Of a stretch of DNA of 9,183 bases, positions 6,530 to 9,183 are shown piece after piece. This stretch comes from an uncultured Eubacteriales bacterium. Lineage in GTDB: Bacteria > Bacillota > Clostridia > Oscillospirales > Acutalibacteraceae. Below the pieces are notes generated by a model. That model saw only the letters and a program-made list of their open reading frames with translations. It did no database searches and had not been told where the DNA came from. The translations under genes and the position numbers were made by a program. Within the stretch, counting starts at the first letter, position 1; every line of letters starts with the position of its first letter. The DNA lies in NCBI GenBank assembly GCA_900320925.1, contig ONUD01000029.1, positions 1 to 9,183 of the forward strand, in the 5' to 3' direction.

Positions 6530-7732
6530 ATGAAAATACTGGTCATCAATGCAGGAAGCTCTTCCATGAAGTATCTGCTTATCGACATGGAGGACGAAAG
6601 CGTTATCGCAAAAGGGAACTGTGAAAGAATCGGTGCGGGCGGTCACTTTAAGCATACTACCGGTGACGGCAGAGTGTATGAAACCGATGTGGTCATGAAC
6701 AACCATACCGAGGCCTTTGTCCAAATTAAAAATGCCCTGCTCAGCAATGAGTACGGTGTTATCAAGAATCTTGACGAGGTTTCTGCCATCGGTCATAGAG
6801 TCGTGCAGGGCGGTGCCTTGTTCAGTGAATCCACACTCGTTGACGAAGAGGTGATCAAGGGTATTGAAAGCTTGATTCCCCTTGCTCCGCTCCACAATGC
6901 CGCCCATGTGCAGGGGATCAGGGCTTGTATGGATGTGTTCGGTACAGAAGTGCCGGAAGTCGTGGTGTTCGACACCGCTTTCCACTCCACTATGCCCCCC
7001 AAAGCCTTTACTTATCCCGTACCTTATGAGTACTATGAAAAGTATGCCGTCCGCCGCTATGGCTTCCACGGTACTTCTCACCGCTATGTATCAGGTCGCT
7101 GTGCAGAACTCATGGGCAAGGATATCAAAGACCTCAAAATCATTACCTGCCACCTTGGCAACGGCTCTTCCATTACCGCTATCAAGGACGGCAAAGTCAT
7201 TGATACCAGCATGGGTCTGACCCCCCTTGACGGTATCATGATGGGTACCAGAACAGGCTCCCTTGACCCCTCTGTGGTGACGTTCATCGCTGAAAAAGAA
7301 CATCTCTCCCCGGCTGAAATGGATACCCTCCTGAATAAAAAATCAGGCTTCCTTGGCATATCGGGTGTATCGTCCGATGACCGTGACGTTACCGCCGCCG
7401 CTGAGAGCGGTAACGAGCGTGCAAAGCTTGCCATTGACATTCTGGAATACCAGATTCTCAAATATATCGGCAGTTATACGGCGGCTTTGGGCGGTGTAGA
7501 TGCCATCGTGTTCACCGCCGGTATCGGTGAGAACCAGTGTTCCCACCGTATCAACGTCTGCAACCAGCTTGCCTACATGGGTGTCAAGGTGGACGCTGAC
7601 CTCAATGCCAAAGCCACCCGCGGCGTGGAGGGCAAAATCTCTACCCCCGACTCCACCGTTGATGTTTTTGTCATCCCCACCAACGAGGAACTCGTCATTG
7701 CAAGAGATACCATGGCTCTCGTTCAGAAATAA
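6530..7732 (+). CDS. ackA: Acetate kinase
   Basis: AckA interconverts acetyl phosphate plus ADP with acetate plus ATP, the ATP-yielding last step of acetate formation in fermenting bacteria. The protein is 400 residues, typical of the family. Active-site residues are in place relative to the well-studied archaeal enzyme: Asn7 in NAGSSS, Arg90 in GHRVVQGG, His122 in APLHNAAH, Asp148 in FDTAFH, His180 in RYGFHGTSHRYV, Arg241 in GTRTGSLDPS and Glu386 in NEELVIARD. The nucleotide-binding CHLGNGSS (207-214) and AGIGEN (330-335) are also present. AGGAGG lies 10 bases before the ATG. The gene is monocistronic, with a promoter shared back to back with tmcAL and a terminator just after. pta, which often sits beside ackA, is not in the window. 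Confidence 0.98.
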   Translation: MKILVINAGSSSMKYLLIDMEDESVIAKGNCERIGAGGHFKHTTGDGRVYETDVVMNNHTEAFVQIKNALLSNEYGVIKNLDEVSAIGHRVVQGGALFSESTLVDEEVIKGIESLIPLAPLHNAAHVQGIRACMDVFGTEVPEVVVFDTAFHSTMPPKAFTYPVPYEYYEKYAVRRYGFHGTSHRYVSGRCAELMGKDIKDLKIITCHLGNGSSITAIKDGKVIDTSMGLTPLDGIMMGTRTGSLDPSVVTFIAEKEHLSPAEMDTLLNKKSGFLGISGVSSDDRDVTAAAESGNERAKLAIDILEYQILKYIGSYTAALGGVDAIVFTAGIGENQCSHRINVCNQLAYMGVKVDADLNAKATRGVEGKISTPDSTVDVFVIPTNEELVIARDTMALVQK

Positions 7733-7739
7733 TCCTTCG

Positions 7740-7770
7740 TTCCCGACTCTCTTTAGGGTCGGGAATTTTT
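7740..7770 (+). terminator. Rho-independent terminator of ackA
   Basis: TTCCCGACTC (7740-7749) pairs with GGGTCGGGAA (7756-7765), with one G-T wobble, over a 6-base loop, followed by five T (7766-7770). It starts 8 bases after the ackA stop codon. Confidence 0.92.
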
Positions 7771-7772
7771 GG

Positions 7773-7801
7773 TTGACATATCAAAAAAACAGGTATATAC
7801 T
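7773..7801 (+). promoter_or_regulatory. Strong predicted promoter of the leucine-rich-repeat protein gene
   Basis: A perfect TTGACA (7773-7778) and TATACT (7796-7801) are separated by exactly 17 bases. The -35 box begins 2 bases after the T run of the ackA terminator. The predicted start near 7808 gives a leader of about 30 bases with GGAGGG at 7824-7829. Confidence 0.8.
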
Positions 7802-7836
7802 ATAACTATCAAATTTTATTTTTGGAGGGATTTTTT

Positions 7837-9183
7837 ATGAAAATCAGCAAACTTTTGCGGCAGTTCGGTGCCGTTACACTGTCAGCGGCTATGCTGTGCG
7901 GTACAGGTTTTACCGCCATCGGCCCTTACATAGGCACAAGCGTTCCTGTCAGTGCCGAAGAGAAGTACGGTGATTTAAAGTACGAAATGATTGATGACAC
8001 CACCGTCACGATCACAGGGTACACAGGCAAAGGCGGAAATGTTACCATCCCAAGTACAATCAACGGAAAAAGCGTGGTTGAAATCGACCAGGAAGCATTT
8101 CAAAACTGTACATCTCTGAAAAACATCATCATCCCCGACAGCGTGACTTATATAGGCAGCAAGGCATTTAACGGCTGTACCGGCTTGACAAGTATCACGA
8201 TTCCTAACAGTGTGACTTATATAGGCAGTCAGGCATTTTACAGCTGTAGAGGCTTGACCAGTATCACGATCCCTAACAGTGTGACTGATTTAGGCAGTCA
8301 GGCATTTTACAGCTGTACCGGCTTGACCGGCATCACCATAGGAAACGGTGTGACTTATATAGATTACGGAACATTTTACGGCTGTACAAGTTTGACAAGC
8401 ATCGTGATCCCCGACAGCGTGACCGATATAGGCAGTCAGGCATTTTACAGCTGTACCGGCTTGACAAGCGTCAAAATCCCCTCCAGCGTGAATACAATAG
8501 ATTATGAGGCATTTCGGAGCTGTACAGGCTTGAGAAGCATCACCATCCCCGACAGCGTGACGAAAATAGGCGGTTATGCATTTTACAACTGTAGCAACTT
8601 GAGAAGCATCGTCATCCCCGACAGCGTGACGAAAATAGGCCAGTCTGCATTTGTGGAGTGTACACGCTTGGCAAGCGTCACCATAGGAAACGGTGTGACT
8701 GCAATCAGCGAGCTTACATTTGACGGCTGTACAGACTTGACAAGCATCGTCATCCCCGACAGCGTGACGAAAATAGACCGTTGTGCATTTTGGGGCTGTA
8801 CAAACTTGAAAAGCATTGTCATTCCCGACAGCGTGACTTATATAGGCGAGTCTGCATTTTGCAACTGTGACAACCTAAAAAGCATAGAAATCCCCTCCAG
8901 CGTGACTTATATATATTACGATGCATTTTCCGGCTGTTCACGCTTGACAATCTATGGTACAACAGGCAGCTATGCGGAGACTTATGCAGATACCTATGAT
9001 ATACCGTTTGTGGCGTCTGTACTGACGAATACCTCAGTGCTTTCTGCCGAGGAAATCGTGTTGGGACAGACAATAACGGTAAATGCCAAGAGCAATAAAA
9101 CAAACTGCACCTATGCTGTATACTACAAGAAAAGCTATGACACCAAATGGGTGACGGCACAAGGCTACAATACGAATAACACG
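7837..9183 (+). CDS. Secreted BspA-like leucine-rich-repeat protein with a C-terminal YAVYYKK domain (3' partial)
   Basis: The frame is open from the ATG at 7837 to the window edge (449 residues visible). GGAGGG 7 bases upstream supports the start. A signal peptide runs from MKISKLLR through a hydrophobic stretch, with likely cleavage after VSA at residue 40. Residues about 45-87 form the usual cap of this family (VTITGY, VTIPSTINGKSV). Then comes a solenoid of 23-residue LRR_5/BspA-type units, consensus F-x-x-C-T-x-L-x-S-I-x-IPDSVT-x-IG-x-x-A, closed by the cap LTIYGTTGSYAETYA (about 369-383) and IPFVA. From residue 395 a copy of the domain seen twice in the first gene begins and is cut by the window edge (YAVYYKK, DTKW, TAQG). 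Such proteins are exported and typically bind host or bacterial surface ligands; the ligand here is unknown. It probably has its own strong promoter. Confidence 0.93.
   Translation, partial: MKISKLLRQFGAVTLSAAMLCGTGFTAIGPYIGTSVPVSAEEKYGDLKYEMIDDTTVTITGYTGKGGNVTIPSTINGKSVVEIDQEAFQNCTSLKNIIIPDSVTYIGSKAFNGCTGLTSITIPNSVTYIGSQAFYSCRGLTSITIPNSVTDLGSQAFYSCTGLTGITIGNGVTYIDYGTFYGCTSLTSIVIPDSVTDIGSQAFYSCTGLTSVKIPSSVNTIDYEAFRSCTGLRSITIPDSVTKIGGYAFYNCSNLRSIVIPDSVTKIGQSAFVECTRLASVTIGNGVTAISELTFDGCTDLTSIVIPDSVTKIDRCAFWGCTNLKSIVIPDSVTYIGESAFCNCDNLKSIEIPSSVTYIYYDAFSGCSRLTIYGTTGSYAETYADTYDIPFVASVLTNTSVLSAEEIVLGQTITVNAKSNKTNCTYAVYYKKSYDTKWVTAQGYNTNNT
8098..8925 (+). repeat. Array of twelve exact-length 69-bp leucine-rich-repeat units
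   Basis: The Phe codon that opens each unit recurs at 8098, 8167, 8236, 8305, 8374, 8443, 8512, 8581, 8650, 8719, 8788, 8857 and 8926, always 69 bases apart, with no insertion or deletion. A partial unit precedes and a capping unit follows. Units keep the same codons in many places, for example ATCCCCGACAGCGTGAC in most units and GGCAGTCAGGCATTTTACAG in three. Confidence 0.95.
9019..9183 (+). repeat. Third, partial copy of the YAVYYKK domain, at the right edge
   Basis: Residues from VLTNTSVLS to the window end align with the start of the two 92-residue domains near the left edge. The core 9112-9165 matches 571-624 at 15 of 18 residues and about 42 of 54 bases. The loop before the core is shorter than in the left-hand copies and lacks the GG-x-G motif. 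Confidence 0.85.

Noticed and set aside
8098..8925. Regular repeats considered as CRISPR or satellite DNA
   Set aside because: The period is a whole number of codons, every unit is in frame and encodes the leucine-rich consensus. There are no unique spacers of constant length.
8583..9160. Minus-strand open frames opposite the leucine-rich-repeat gene
   Set aside because: They are complements of the repeated coding units and inherit their periodicity. They have no start signals and no independent features.

Overview
This window looks like a chromosomal segment of a gut-type Clostridia, most likely Oscillospiraceae and close to Ruminococcus. That placement is inference. It rests on base composition near one half GC, strong AGGAGG ribosome binding sites, consensus TTGACA/TATAAT-like promoters, a clostridial Mrp with an N-terminal cysteine cluster, and surface proteins built from BspA-type leucine-rich repeats and a YAVYYKK-type beta domain. 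I see no IS element, phage gene, tRNA, rRNA, CRISPR array or riboswitch. No gap between genes exceeds about 140 bases.

Layout. (1) Positions 1-1026 hold the 3' end of a large secreted or surface protein whose start lies upstream. It ends in two tandem 92-residue domains and is followed by a strong terminator. (2) Positions 1168-2880 encode a multi-pass GT-C-type membrane glycosyltransferase-like protein with its own promoter. A perfect bidirectional terminator separates it from the convergent genes to its right. (3) On the minus strand, read right to left, are tmcAL (tRNA-Met cytidine acetate ligase), prmA (ribosomal protein L11 methyltransferase), a small four-helix membrane protein of unknown function, and an Mrp/NBP35 iron-sulfur carrier ATPase. 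The last three are tightly packed, with an ATGA overlap and then a 2-base gap, behind a promoter just upstream of prmA. (4) Divergently to the right, ackA (acetate kinase) stands alone between its own promoter and terminator. (5) From 7837 to the window edge runs a secreted BspA-like leucine-rich-repeat protein, cut off at its 3' end.

How the parts relate. The centre is housekeeping: translation modification (tmcAL, prmA), iron-sulfur assembly (mrp) and acetate/ATP metabolism (ackA). TmcAL consumes acetate and ATP while AckA interconverts acetate and acetyl phosphate, and their predicted promoters overlap. The two edges are surface biology: two otherwise different extracellular proteins carry the same YAVYYKK domain on either side of the housekeeping block. 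I found no clearly new multi-gene system. The best leads are that shared domain as a possible surface-retention or binding module, the overlapping acetate-linked promoters, and the orphan membrane protein coupled to prmA and mrp.
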